A stretch of DNA of 64,000 nucleotides from Streptomyces globosus (GTDB taxonomy: Bacteria > Actinomycetota > Actinomycetes > Streptomycetales > Streptomycetaceae), in assembly GCF_003325375.1 (NCBI RefSeq), contig NZ_CP030862.1:1615501-1679500 (forward strand). Direction: 5' to 3'. Numbering within the stretch: the first letter of the stretch is position 1; each line of letters starts with the position of its first letter. The notes beneath the pieces are model-generated. The model was not told the DNA's origin and did no database searches. It worked only from the letters and a program-made list of their open reading frames with translations. This document shows, piece after piece, positions 1 to 7,799 of this stretch. The position numbers and the translations under genes are program-made.

Positions 1-516
1 ACCCTGGTCGTCGTCGCCTCGGCGCTGCGGCGCATGGACCTCTACGTGGACGCGTACGGGCTGACCCGGCTGCGGGTGTCGGTGGCCGCGATGGAGCTCT
101 GGCTGGGCTCCGTCATCGTCCTGATCATGACGGCGGGGCTGTTCGGCGCCCGTCTGCTGCCCCGTGCGGTCGCCGGCAGCGCGGTGGCGGCCGCTCTTGC
201 CTTCGGGCTGCTGTCGCCGGACGCCGTGGTCGCGGAGAAGAACGCGGACCGCTTCCGGGCCACCGGCAAGATCGACCTCGCGTACTTCCAGTCGCTCTCG
301 GCGGACGCCGTGCCCGCCCTGGACCGGCTGCCGGAGCCCCACCGCTCCTGCGCCCTGCGCGGTATCGCCGAGGAGCTGGCGGAGCAGGGCCGCGCCCCCT
401 GGTACGGGACGAGCCTCGGCGTGCACCGGGCCCGGCGGATCCTGGACGAGCGCCCCGTGACCGCCCGCGCCGCAGCCTGCTCGCGCCTCGGCACCTTCTC
501 CGGCCGCAGCGGCTGA
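1..516 (+). CDS. DUF4173-type membrane protein, C-terminal part (cut by window edge)
   Basis: The reading frame is open from base 1, so the gene starts outside the window; the first ATG inside (34) is not the real start. About 171 residues remain. The segment ALRRMDLYVDAYGLTRLR followed by MELWLG and a hydrophobic helix (about residues 30-60 of the visible part) resembles the end of DUF4173 family integral membrane proteins of actinomycetes, as I recall the family. A soluble tail of about 90 residues follows the last helix and includes a short Arg-rich stretch. Function is unknown; the family is a multi-pass membrane protein. No neighbour suggests a pathway. Confidence 0.75.
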   Translation, partial: TLVVVASALRRMDLYVDAYGLTRLRVSVAAMELWLGSVIVLIMTAGLFGARLLPRAVAGSAVAAALAFGLLSPDAVVAEKNADRFRATGKIDLAYFQSLSADAVPALDRLPEPHRSCALRGIAEELAEQGRAPWYGTSLGVHRARRILDERPVTARAAACSRLGTFSGRSG

Positions 517-1072
517 TCTCCGGCCCTCCGCACAGGCGACCGGAAGCAACCCCGAACGGGCGATTCCGGCAACGGAATTGGGGGCGCCGGGAACGGTCCC
601 GCGCTCCGGCGGGGCGCCGCCCGGCGGGGGAGGGCGCGGGGCCTGCCGGCGGGCCGCGGTCCGGCGCCGGGGCGCGGGCGGCGCGTCTGCCGGCGCCGCG
701 GCCGCCCCGCCGGCCCCGGCGCGGCAGCCGAGCCGGTCCGTGCCGTGCCTTCGCCTGTGTGAAGCGGTGGCGGATGATCCTGGGCCCCGGCCTGCCTGAT
801 GGTGGCGCTTCGCGTGTGCCGGTTGGTCCCGATGTGCTTTGCCGACCGCGGCCTTGGTGCTCGGAGCGCGCAGGACACCGGGCCGGCTCGGTCTCGAAGC
901 CCCTTCCTGCCCGGCGCCTTCTTGTGTGTGCTCTCGCGAATCCAGGCGCCGTCGAACGCTGTCTGCGAGGGCTTCGCGGAAGGCCCCGCCGGCGCGGCGC
1001 CGGCCCTTCCCGGCCGCTCCGGCCGGGCCGGGGTGTGCAGGCGGCGCGGGGCGGCGTAACCTTGCTGGCGCC
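517..1072. other. 556-base intergenic region, nothing recognised
   Basis: The stretch between the DUF4173-type gene and rnhB is extremely GC-rich with short self-complementary runs. No ORF in it has a ribosome site and a family I recognise, and I see no convincing -35/-10 pair. The rnhB promoter probably lies in its right half. Confidence 0.5.
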
Positions 1073-1783
1073 ATGCCGTACGAAGCACCCACCCACACCG
1101 TCGAACGCTCCCTCCGCGCAACCACCGGCGCCAAGGTCGTCGCCGGGGTCGACGAGGTCGGGCGAGGGGCCTGGGCCGGCCCGGTCACCGTCTGCGCGGC
1201 GATCACCGGACTGCGCCGCCCGCCCGAAGGGCTCACCGACTCCAAGCTCCTCACCCAGAAGCGGCGCGACGCCCTCCTGGAGGTCCTGGAGGCGTGGGTC
1301 ACCTCGTACGCCCTCGGGCACGCCTCGCCGGAGGAGATAGACGAGCTCGGCATGACCGCCGCCCTGCGGCTGGCCGCGGAGCGCGCCCTGGGAGGGCTGC
1401 CCGTCCGGCCCGACGCGGTGATCCTCGACGGCAAGCACGACTACCTCGGCACGCCCTGGCAGGTCCGTACGGTGATCAAGGGCGACCAGTCCTGCGTCGC
1501 CGTCGCCGCCGCCTCGGTGATCGCCAAGGTCCGGCGCGACCGGCTGATGGCCGAACTCGGCTGCTCCGGCGGCGGGTTCGAGGGCTACGCCTTCGGCGAC
1601 AACGCCGGCTACCCCTCGCCCGTCCACCGCGCGGCCCTGGAGGAGCTGGGGCCCACCCCGCACCACCGGCTGTCCTGGGCGTACCTCGACGCGCTGCCCC
1701 GCTGGCGCCACCTCAAGAAGGTGCGGCGCAGCGAGGAGGCGCTGGAGCTGGAAAACGGAGGCCAACTCGGCTTCGATTTCTGA
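1073..1783 (+). CDS. rnhB: Ribonuclease HII
   Basis: Endonuclease that nicks RNA in RNA-DNA hybrids and starts removal of single ribonucleotides misincorporated in DNA. The 236-residue length fits the family. Near residues 26-36 is [11 protein letters not shown], carrying the first metal-binding Asp and Glu. LTDSKLL follows at about residue 52, and a further catalytic Asp is expected in VILDGKHD (about residue 120). [18 protein letters not shown] is the conserved central block. I chose ATG 1073 because the conserved fold begins about 25 residues later; the frame stays open upstream but matches nothing. A conserved unknown gene follows 59 bases downstream on the same strand. Confidence 0.95.
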   Translation: MPYEAPTHTVERSLRATTGAKVVAGVDEVGRGAWAGPVTVCAAITGLRRPPEGLTDSKLLTQKRRDALLEVLEAWVTSYALGHASPEEIDELGMTAALRLAAERALGGLPVRPDAVILDGKHDYLGTPWQVRTVIKGDQSCVAVAAASVIAKVRRDRLMAELGCSGGGFEGYAFGDNAGYPSPVHRAALEELGPTPHHRLSWAYLDALPRWRHLKKVRRSEEALELENGGQLGFDF

Positions 1784-1842
1784 TCGCACCCACGTGCCCC
1801 CCGGCGGTACGTTTCGTACCGCTGTTTGATAGACATCAACCC

Positions 1843-2481
1843 ATGCCTCTCACCCCCGAGGAGCCTCAGATTCACGAGAGTGCCCAGGGTCCCCGCGTCA
1901 CGCCGGCCGCGAGCCGCACCGCGCCGACCCCCCGCCCCGTACCTGGTCCGCGTCCCGCCGCCGTCCCGCGGCCCGGGCGCCCCGGTCCCTCCCCCGCCGC
2001 GGCGAACCGCGCGGGTGCCGCCCCCCGGCCCGCGCCGCCCGCGCCGCGCACGCCGCAGGCCGCTCCCGCCGCACCGTCCGTGTCGGCGGCGGTCCCCCAG
2101 ATCCAGCTGATCCCGGCCTCGGCCGAGGGTGCGCTGGACGCGGCCGAAGAGGCCGTGGACCTGCTGCTCGACACCGGGCGCGCCCCCGGCGACGTCCTCG
2201 TCCTCACCACCGGCGACCTCCACCCCTGGGCCGCGCACGAGCTGTCCTTCGGCGAGGCCGCCTACTGGGCCCAGCACGACGCCGGGGACGACGTCTTCTA
2301 CGCGGACGCGGCGCAGGCGGCTCGCGCCTCCGGCCGTCCCGTCGTGGTCGTCGCCGTCAACGGCGGGCCCGCCTCGGCGGCCGCGGCCGTGCTGCCGGTC
2401 GCGCTCGCCCGGGCCGGCGCGCTGCTGATCGTGTGCGGCGACCCGAAGGAGATCAACTCCGTGCTGGGCGCGGGCGTCTGA
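1843..2481 (+). CDS. Conserved hypothetical protein with helicase-C-terminus-like domain
   Basis: The protein has 212 residues. The first 85 or so are Pro/Ala/Arg-rich and probably disordered. The rest (VLVLTTGDLHPWAAHELSF ... VFYADAAQAARASGRPVVVVAVNGG ... LLIVCGDPKEI) looks like the final RecA-like strands of UvrD/Rep-type helicases, where a protein asks whether a stretch was resolved as valid. No Walker A motif is present, so it cannot be an active helicase alone. It follows rnhB on the same strand. The start is the ATG after the rnhB stop. The helicase resemblance is my reading by eye; the function is unknown. Confidence 0.7.
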   Translation: MPLTPEEPQIHESAQGPRVTPAASRTAPTPRPVPGPRPAAVPRPGRPGPSPAAANRAGAAPRPAPPAPRTPQAAPAAPSVSAAVPQIQLIPASAEGALDAAEEAVDLLLDTGRAPGDVLVLTTGDLHPWAAHELSFGEAAYWAQHDAGDDVFYADAAQAARASGRPVVVVAVNGGPASAAAAVLPVALARAGALLIVCGDPKEINSVLGAGV

Positions 2482-2615
2482 CGCCCCGTACCCCGGTACG
2501 GGCGAGGGGCGGGGCTGGCGCAGGAGCCGGCCCCGCTGGAGCCCGTTCCCGGGCCGGCGCAGGCCCCTGCCCGAGCGTGCCGGAGCGGTGTCCGGCCCCG
2601 GCCCGGCGGCCGCGG

Positions 2616-3245
2616 TCAGCGTGCCGCGGTGTGGCGCAGGGCCTCGGCCGCGCCGCCGCCGGTGCTCACGGCCATCGCGGCGAAGTCGGCCGCGGTGCCG
2701 CCGAGCCGCTCCGGCCGCGAACCCGCGTCGGGGCGCCGCCCGCCGCGCCCTTCGCCGAGGACCTGCCAGCCGGTGCGGGTCAGCGTGATGTACGCCCCGC
2801 AGCGCAGGCCGTGCAGGGTGCAGGCGTCGCGCAGCCCCCACATCCAGGCGCCGTCCTCCTCGGTCCACCGCTCGTCGCCGTCGCGGCAGTACATCAGCAC
2901 CGCAGTCCGCACCGGGGTCCGGCGGCGCAGGTCGTGCGGGATCACCCGGCGCAGGGCGGCCAGCAGCGCGTTGCGGTAGTCCCAGCCGTCGCCGGACGCG
3001 GCCCGCTGGACGAACGACGCACTCGCGACGAGGTCCTCCTCGGGGCCCAGGACGGCTATCACCGCGGTCGACGGCGCGGGGCCGTGCCGTGAGTGCAGGC
3101 CGCTGACGAGTTCGCGCGGGTTGCCCAGCAGCGGAATGCCGGCCGCCGTCCACTCGGCGGGCTCCAGCAGTCTTCCGTGCCGGCTGCTGCCGCCGGCCGT
3201 CGTAGTCAGAGACGCGGTCGAGGGCGGGGCGAATCCGAAGGCCAC
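2616..3245 (-). CDS. Conserved hypothetical protein
   Basis: The protein has 209 residues. I chose the GTG start at 3245 because GGAGG sits a few bases upstream (complement of 3249-3253); the frame continues upstream to an ATG at 3377 without a good ribosome site. No family is recognised. It has a central segment with AVIAVLGPEEDLVASASF and WDYRNALLAALRRVIPHDL, then AVLMYCRDGDERW and GAYITLTRTGWQVLG, so a small alpha/beta fold is likely. There is no signal peptide or membrane segment. It is transcribed divergently from the recQ gene. Confidence 0.65.
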   Translation of the reverse strand: MAFGFAPPSTASLTTTAGGSSRHGRLLEPAEWTAAGIPLLGNPRELVSGLHSRHGPAPSTAVIAVLGPEEDLVASASFVQRAASGDGWDYRNALLAALRRVIPHDLRRRTPVRTAVLMYCRDGDERWTEEDGAWMWGLRDACTLHGLRCGAYITLTRTGWQVLGEGRGGRRPDAGSRPERLGGTAADFAAMAVSTGGGAAEALRHTAAR

Positions 3246-3593
3246 GGTCCTCCCTTCGGGTACACGCCCGCGGACGGGCACGGCTGGAGTGGGGGCGCGC
3301 CGCAGCACGGCCCAGGGGGTGCCGTCGAGCCGAGCGGGAGCACTCCGATTCTCGCGTGGGCCGAGAGCATGCGGCAACGAGCAATTGCGACCGCCGACCG
3401 GAATTCGCCGGTATGCCGTTCATATCCTTGCCCAGCCGCGCTGACGGCGACTCATGCGGCCGCAGCCGAGCGGCCCGTCGCCCTGCGCGCTGCCCTCCCG
3501 CGGCCCGCGGCAAACCGGCCGCCACCCTCCGCATGCGGGGTGTCGCCCGGAGTGAACTGGCCGACCGGCCCCTGCATCCGGTTGCATGGGGGT
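3246..3593. other. 348-base divergent intergenic region
   Basis: This must hold the promoters of the minus-strand unknown gene and of the plus-strand recQ-like gene. It is locally less GC-rich around 3375-3430 (TTGCGA at 3385, CATATCC near 3420), where a recQ promoter is plausible, but spacing does not fit a clear consensus. Confidence 0.35.
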
Positions 3594-5753
3594 ATGGACG
3601 ATCCCGACCTGCGCGCCGAAGCCGATGCCGTACTCGCCGAGCTGGTGGGCGACCCGGGGGGCGCCGCGCGGCTGCGCGAGGACCAGTGGCAGGCGGTCGC
3701 CGCCCTCGTACGGGAGCGCCGGCGGGCCCTGGTCGTGCAGCGCACCGGCTGGGGCAAGTCCGCGGTCTACTTCGTGGCGACCGCCCTGCTGCGCCGCCGC
3801 GGCGCCGGGCCCACGGTGATCGTCTCCCCGCTGCTGGCCCTGATGCGCAACCAGGTCGAGGCCGCCGAGCGGGCCGGCATCCGCGCCCGCACCATCAACT
3901 CCGCCAACCCCGAGGAGTGGGACTCCATCCACGAGGAGGTCGAGCGCGGCGCCACCGACGTCCTCCTCGTCAGCCCCGAACGCCTCAACTCGGTCGACTT
4001 CCGCGACCAGATGCTCCCCAAGCTCGCCGCCACCACCGGCCTCCTCGTCGTCGACGAAGCGCACTGCATCTCCGACTGGGGGCACGACTTCCGGCCCGAC
4101 TACCGGCGGCTGCGGGCCATGCTCGCCGAGCTCTCCCCCGGGGTGCCGGTCCTGGCCACCACCGCGACCGCGAACGCCCGCGTCACCGCCGACGTCGCGG
4201 AGCAGCTCGGCACCGGCGCCGGCGAGGCCCTCGTACTGCGCGGACCGCTGGAGCGGGAGAGCCTGCGCCTGGGCGTCGTCCGGCTGCCCGACGCCGCGCA
4301 CCGCCTGGCCTGGCTCGCCGAGCACCTCGACGAGCTGCCCGGCTCCGGGATCGTGTACACGCTGACCGTGGCGGCGGCCGAGGAGGCCACCGCCCACCTG
4401 CGGCAGCGCGGGTTCGCCGTCTCCTCGTACACGGGGCGGACGGAGAACGCCGACCGCCTCCAGGCGGAGGCCGACCTGCTGGCCAACCGGGTCAAGGCGC
4501 TCGTCGCGACGTCGGCCCTCGGCATGGGCTTCGACAAGCCGGACCTCGGCTTCGTCCTCCACCTCGGCTCCCCGTCCTCGCCGATCGCCTACTACCAGCA
4601 GGTCGGGCGCGCCGGCCGCGGCGTCGAGCACGCCGACGTGCTGCTGCTGCCCGGCAAGGAGGACGAGGCCATCTGGCGGTACTTCGCCGACACCGCCTTC
4701 CCGCCCGAGGCGCAGGTGCGGCAGACCCTCGCGGCCCTCGCCGACGCCGGCCGGCCCCTGTCCGTACCGGCCCTGGAGGCCGCGGTGGACCTGCGGCGCA
4801 GCAGGCTGGAGACCATGCTGAAGGTCCTCGACGTCGACGGCGCCGTCAAGCGCGTGAAGGGCGGCTGGACCAGCACCGGGCAGCCGTGGGTGTACGACGC
4901 CGAGCGCTACGCGCGGGTCGCCCGCCAGCGGGCCGCCGAACAGCAGGCCATGCGCGACTACGTCACCACCGACCGGTGCCGGATGGAGTTCCTCCGCCTC
5001 CAGCTGGACGACGCGGGGGCGGCCCCCTGCGGCCGCTGCGACAACTGCGCCGGCCCCTGGGCCGACACCGCGGTCTCCGCGGAGACGCTGACCGCCGCCG
5101 CCAAGGAGCTCGACCGCCCCGGCGTGGAGATCGAGCCGCGCCGCATGTGGCCCACCGGCATGCCCGCCCTCGGGATCGACCTCAAGGGCCGGATCCCGGC
5201 CGGCGAGCAGTGCTCGGCCGGGCGCGCCCTCGGCCGGCTCTCCGACATCGGCTGGGGCAACCGGCTGCGCCCCCTCCTGGCGGACGGCGCCCCCGACGGG
5301 CCCGTCCCCGACGACGTGCTGCGCGCCGCCGTCGCGGTCCTCGCCGACTGGGCGCGCTCGCCGGGCGGCTGGGCGCCCGACGTCCCGGACGCCTCGGCCC
5401 GGCCGGTCGGCGTCGTCGCCGTGCCGTCCCTGACCCGCCCGCAGCTCGTCGACTCGCTCGCCCGGGGCATCGCCTCCGTCGGCCGCCTGCCGTTCCTGGG
5501 CACCCTCGACCACACCGGCCCGGAGGGCGCGTACGCGGCACGCCGCAGCAACTCCGCGCAGCGGCTGCGGGGCCTGTCGGGGGCCTTCGCGGTCCCCGAG
5601 GAGCTGGCTGCCGCGCTGCAGCGGTCTCCCGGCCCCGTCCTCCTCGTGGACGACAGCACCGACTCCGGCTGGACGCTCGCCGTGGCGGCCCGCCTGCTGC
5701 GGCGGGCGGGCAGCGGCGAGGTCCTCCCGCTCGTCCTCGCCGCCACCGGCTGA
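3594..5753 (+). CDS. RecQ-family ATP-dependent DNA helicase with C-terminal PRTase-like domain
   Basis: The protein has 719 residues. The helicase core carries RTGWGKS (Walker A, about residue 53), DEAHCISDWGHDFRPDYRRL (motif II with the RecQ aromatic loop, about 150), LATTATAN (motif III), and QVGRAGRG (motif VI, about 340). A zinc-binding set follows (CRMEF ... CGRCDNC, about 462-485). The last 110 or so residues form a separate domain: VGVVAVPSLTRPQL, then VLLVDDSTDSGWTLAVAA, which matches the PRPP-binding loop pattern of type I phosphoribosyltransferases. RecQ unwinds 3'-to-5' during repair; the role of the extra domain is not known to me. Start ATG 3594 places Walker A where RecQ has it. 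Confidence 0.9.
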   Translation: MDDPDLRAEADAVLAELVGDPGGAARLREDQWQAVAALVRERRRALVVQRTGWGKSAVYFVATALLRRRGAGPTVIVSPLLALMRNQVEAAERAGIRARTINSANPEEWDSIHEEVERGATDVLLVSPERLNSVDFRDQMLPKLAATTGLLVVDEAHCISDWGHDFRPDYRRLRAMLAELSPGVPVLATTATANARVTADVAEQLGTGAGEALVLRGPLERESLRLGVVRLPDAAHRLAWLAEHLDELPGSGIVYTLTVAAAEEATAHLRQRGFAVSSYTGRTENADRLQAEADLLANRVKALVATSALGMGFDKPDLGFVLHLGSPSSPIAYYQQVGRAGRGVEHADVLLLPGKEDEAIWRYFADTAFPPEAQVRQTLAALADAGRPLSVPALEAAVDLRRSRLETMLKVLDVDGAVKRVKGGWTSTGQPWVYDAERYARVARQRAAEQQAMRDYVTTDRCRMEFLRLQLDDAGAAPCGRCDNCAGPWADTAVSAETLTAAAKELDRPGVEIEPRRMWPTGMPALGIDLKGRIPAGEQCSAGRALGRLSDIGWGNRLRPLLADGAPDGPVPDDVLRAAVAVLADWARSPGGWAPDVPDASARPVGVVAVPSLTRPQLVDSLARGIASVGRLPFLGTLDHTGPEGAYAARRSNSAQRLRGLSGAFAVPEELAAALQRSPGPVLLVDDSTDSGWTLAVAARLLRRAGSGEVLPLVLAATG

Positions 5754-5754
5754 C

Positions 5755-5770
5755 GGGGCCCGCGGGCCCC
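5755..5770. terminator. Palindrome between convergent genes, candidate bidirectional terminator
   Basis: A perfect 16-base palindrome (GGGGCCCGCGGGCCCC) lies directly between the recQ stop and the response regulator stop, which face each other. There is no U tract, as is common in Streptomyces. This is a candidate only. Confidence 0.4.
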
Positions 5771-5778
5771 GCGGCCGG

Positions 5779-6387
5779 TCAGACCAGCCAGCCCGCGTCG
5801 CGCGCGATGCGGATGGCGTCGACCCGGTTGCGGGCCTTCAGCTTCATCACCACGGTCGTCAGGTAGTTGCGCACCGTCCCCGTGGAGAGGTGCAGCTCGC
5901 CGGCGATCTCCGCCGCCTCCGAGCCCTGCGCGGCCATGCGCAGCACCTCGGTCTCCCGGTCGGTGAGCGGGCTCTCCAGGCCGTTCCAGGCGGCGACGGC
6001 GAGCTTGGAGTCGATCACCCGCTGCCCGGCCACCACGCGGCGGATGGCGCTGGCGAGCTCCTTGGGGGAGTCGTCCTTGAGGATGTATCCGGACACCTGC
6101 GCGGCGAGCGCCCGGCGCAGGGTGCCGGGGCGGCCGAGGCTGGTCAGCATCAGCGTGCGGCACTCCGGCAGGTGCTCGTGCAGCTGCGCCGCCGCGCTGA
6201 GGCCGTCGAGGCCGGGGAGGTCGATGTCGATGACCGCGATGTCCGGCCGGACCTCCAGTGCCGCGGCCAGGATCTTGTCGCCGCGCTCCAGCTCGCTGAC
6301 GACCTCCAGGTCGTCTTCCATTTCGAGCAGGGCGACGAGCGCGCCGCGCACCATGTTCATGTCTTCGGCCAGCAGGATTCTGATCAC
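5779..6387 (-). CDS. LuxR/NarL-family response regulator
   Basis: The receiver domain (about residues 1-120) has the acidic pair ED at 8-9, the phosphoacceptor Asp at about 54 in VIDIDLPG, Thr/Ser in LMLTS and Lys in GYILKDD. A LuxR-type HTH ends the protein: LTDRETEVLRMAAQG ... HLSTGTVRNYLTTVVMKL. I chose GTG 6387 because VIRILLAEDMN is where the family begins; an in-frame ATG at 6435 would add 16 residues that do not look like receiver sequence. The partner histidine kinase lies immediately upstream on the same strand. The pair sits at the end of the biosynthetic run and may respond to an envelope signal or to the product. Confidence 0.9.
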   Translation of the reverse strand: MIRILLAEDMNMVRGALVALLEMEDDLEVVSELERGDKILAAALEVRPDIAVIDIDLPGLDGLSAAAQLHEHLPECRTLMLTSLGRPGTLRRALAAQVSGYILKDDSPKELASAIRRVVAGQRVIDSKLAVAAWNGLESPLTDRETEVLRMAAQGSEAAEIAGELHLSTGTVRNYLTTVVMKLKARNRVDAIRIARDAGWLV

Positions 6388-6481
6388 CGTTGCGAGCCCC
6401 CCGTCCGCGCGGTCGATCTTTGCATCTTGAATCATAACAACCGTCCCACGGCCGGTCGGCAGGGCGTGACGCGGGGTCAGC

Positions 6482-7717
6482 TCACGCGACCAGCCAGGTG
6501 CGTTCGCCTTCCGGCGACCCCTCCAGGTCCAGGTCGACCGCCCCCTGGGCGGGGACCCGCGCGACCACCCGGAAGACGTTGCCGGGACGGCGGTCGACCT
6601 CCAGCTCCCCGCCGACCGCCTGGAGGCGCAGACCCAGGTTCCCCAGGCCGCTGCCGCTGTGCGGGGAGGAGTCCCGGTACCCGTCGGTGACGCCGTCGTT
6701 CGTGACCGACAGCGTCATCAGGCCGTCCTCCTCGACGGCCGTGATCTCGCAGTACGCCGCCCTGCTGTGCCGCAGCACGTTGGTGACGGCCTCCCGCAGC
6801 ACGGTGGCCAGGACCGTGTCCACCGGAGCGCTGACCTTCCCCATCCGCACGTCGGTGACCGCCTCGACCTCGGCGGCGCTCAGCACCGACCGCGCCGAGG
6901 CGATCTCCTCCTCCAGCGACAGGTCCCGGTAGCCGCTCGCCACCCGCCGCACGTCCGCCAGGGACTGCCGGGAGATCGCCAGGATGTCCTCGATCTCCTT
7001 CTTGGCCTTCGCCGGATGCGCCGGTATCAGGCGGTGGATCAGCTCGCCCTTGAGCTGGATGGCGGACAGGCTGTATCCGAGCAGGTCGTGCAGGTCGCGG
7101 GCGAAGCGGAGCCGCTCGCGGGTGACCGCCGCGCGCGTCAGCTCGTCCCGGCTCTCGTGCAGGACGTGCACCAGCTCGGACAGGCGGGTGAGCCCGAAGG
7201 TGACCAGCCCCGTCAGCAGTGTGGTCTGCACCAGGTACACGCTGTCGAGGACGGGCCGCCCGTCCAGCAGCGGCGGAACGAGCATGCTGACGCCCACGAA
7301 GCCGTACAGGGACCAGCCCAGGCGCGGCGGCAGGAGCAGCAGCAGGGAGCCGGCGAGGAACCCCGCCATGGCCCCCCACTGCGACTTCAGCGCGAGCAGC
7401 GGCAGGTAGGTCAGGGCCGCCTGCGCGCCCAGTGTCAGCGCCCGGCGCGCCGCGGGGGCCTGCTTGGCGCCGGCACGGGAGTGCAGCAGCTGCAGACCGA
7501 AGACCGCGGCCAGGCAGAACAGGGCGGCCGCCAGGGCCGGGCCCTCCACCCCGGCGCCCAGGACGTTCAGGGTGGTGATGCCGACGTAGCAGAGGAGCGC
7601 GACGACCACGGTGACCTTGGCCATCCGCGGCGCCGGCAAGTCCCGGCTGCGCCGCAGAATCCCCTCGAACAGGACCGCCTCCGATGCGTCATCCGAGGAC
7701 TTGAGGCGGCCAGACAT
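6482..7717 (-). CDS. NarL/DesK-type sensor histidine kinase
   Basis: The protein has 411 residues. After a short cytoplasmic N terminus come about five to six hydrophobic helices (roughly residues 35-165). The HisKA_3 box is RFARDLHDLLGYSLSAIQL with the phospho-His at about 204. The ATPase part has an N box in LREAVTNVLRHS and a G box in GSGLGNLGLRL. ATG 7717 follows GGGGGGATTGAC and is preferred over the longer frame from 7762. The sensor part is membrane-embedded with no large extracytoplasmic loop, as in DesK-like kinases. It is paired with the downstream regulator. The YcaO gene ends 82 bases before it on the same strand. Confidence 0.9.
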   Translation of the reverse strand: MSGRLKSSDDASEAVLFEGILRRSRDLPAPRMAKVTVVVALLCYVGITTLNVLGAGVEGPALAAALFCLAAVFGLQLLHSRAGAKQAPAARRALTLGAQAALTYLPLLALKSQWGAMAGFLAGSLLLLLPPRLGWSLYGFVGVSMLVPPLLDGRPVLDSVYLVQTTLLTGLVTFGLTRLSELVHVLHESRDELTRAAVTRERLRFARDLHDLLGYSLSAIQLKGELIHRLIPAHPAKAKKEIEDILAISRQSLADVRRVASGYRDLSLEEEIASARSVLSAAEVEAVTDVRMGKVSAPVDTVLATVLREAVTNVLRHSRAAYCEITAVEEDGLMTLSVTNDGVTDGYRDSSPHSGSGLGNLGLRLQAVGGELEVDRRPGNVFRVVARVPAQGAVDLDLEGSPEGERTWLVA

Positions 7718-7799
7718 GTCAATCCCCCCATGGGCGTTCCGTGTTGCAGCCACCTTGAGCATAGGCGAGGAAGTCGGGCAGGCGCTGAAATCCGATCGC

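Noticed and set aside
125..1789. Long minus-strand open frames across the rnhB region and elsewhere
   Set aside because: They are antisense or shifted frames of real genes, common in very GC-rich DNA; Arg/Pro/Gly/Ala-rich and without family motifs or ribosome sites.
3093..3593. N-terminal extension of the RecQ helicase
   Set aside because: The frame is open but overlaps the minus-strand gene and its promoter and has no RecQ-like sequence; ATG 3594 fits the family.
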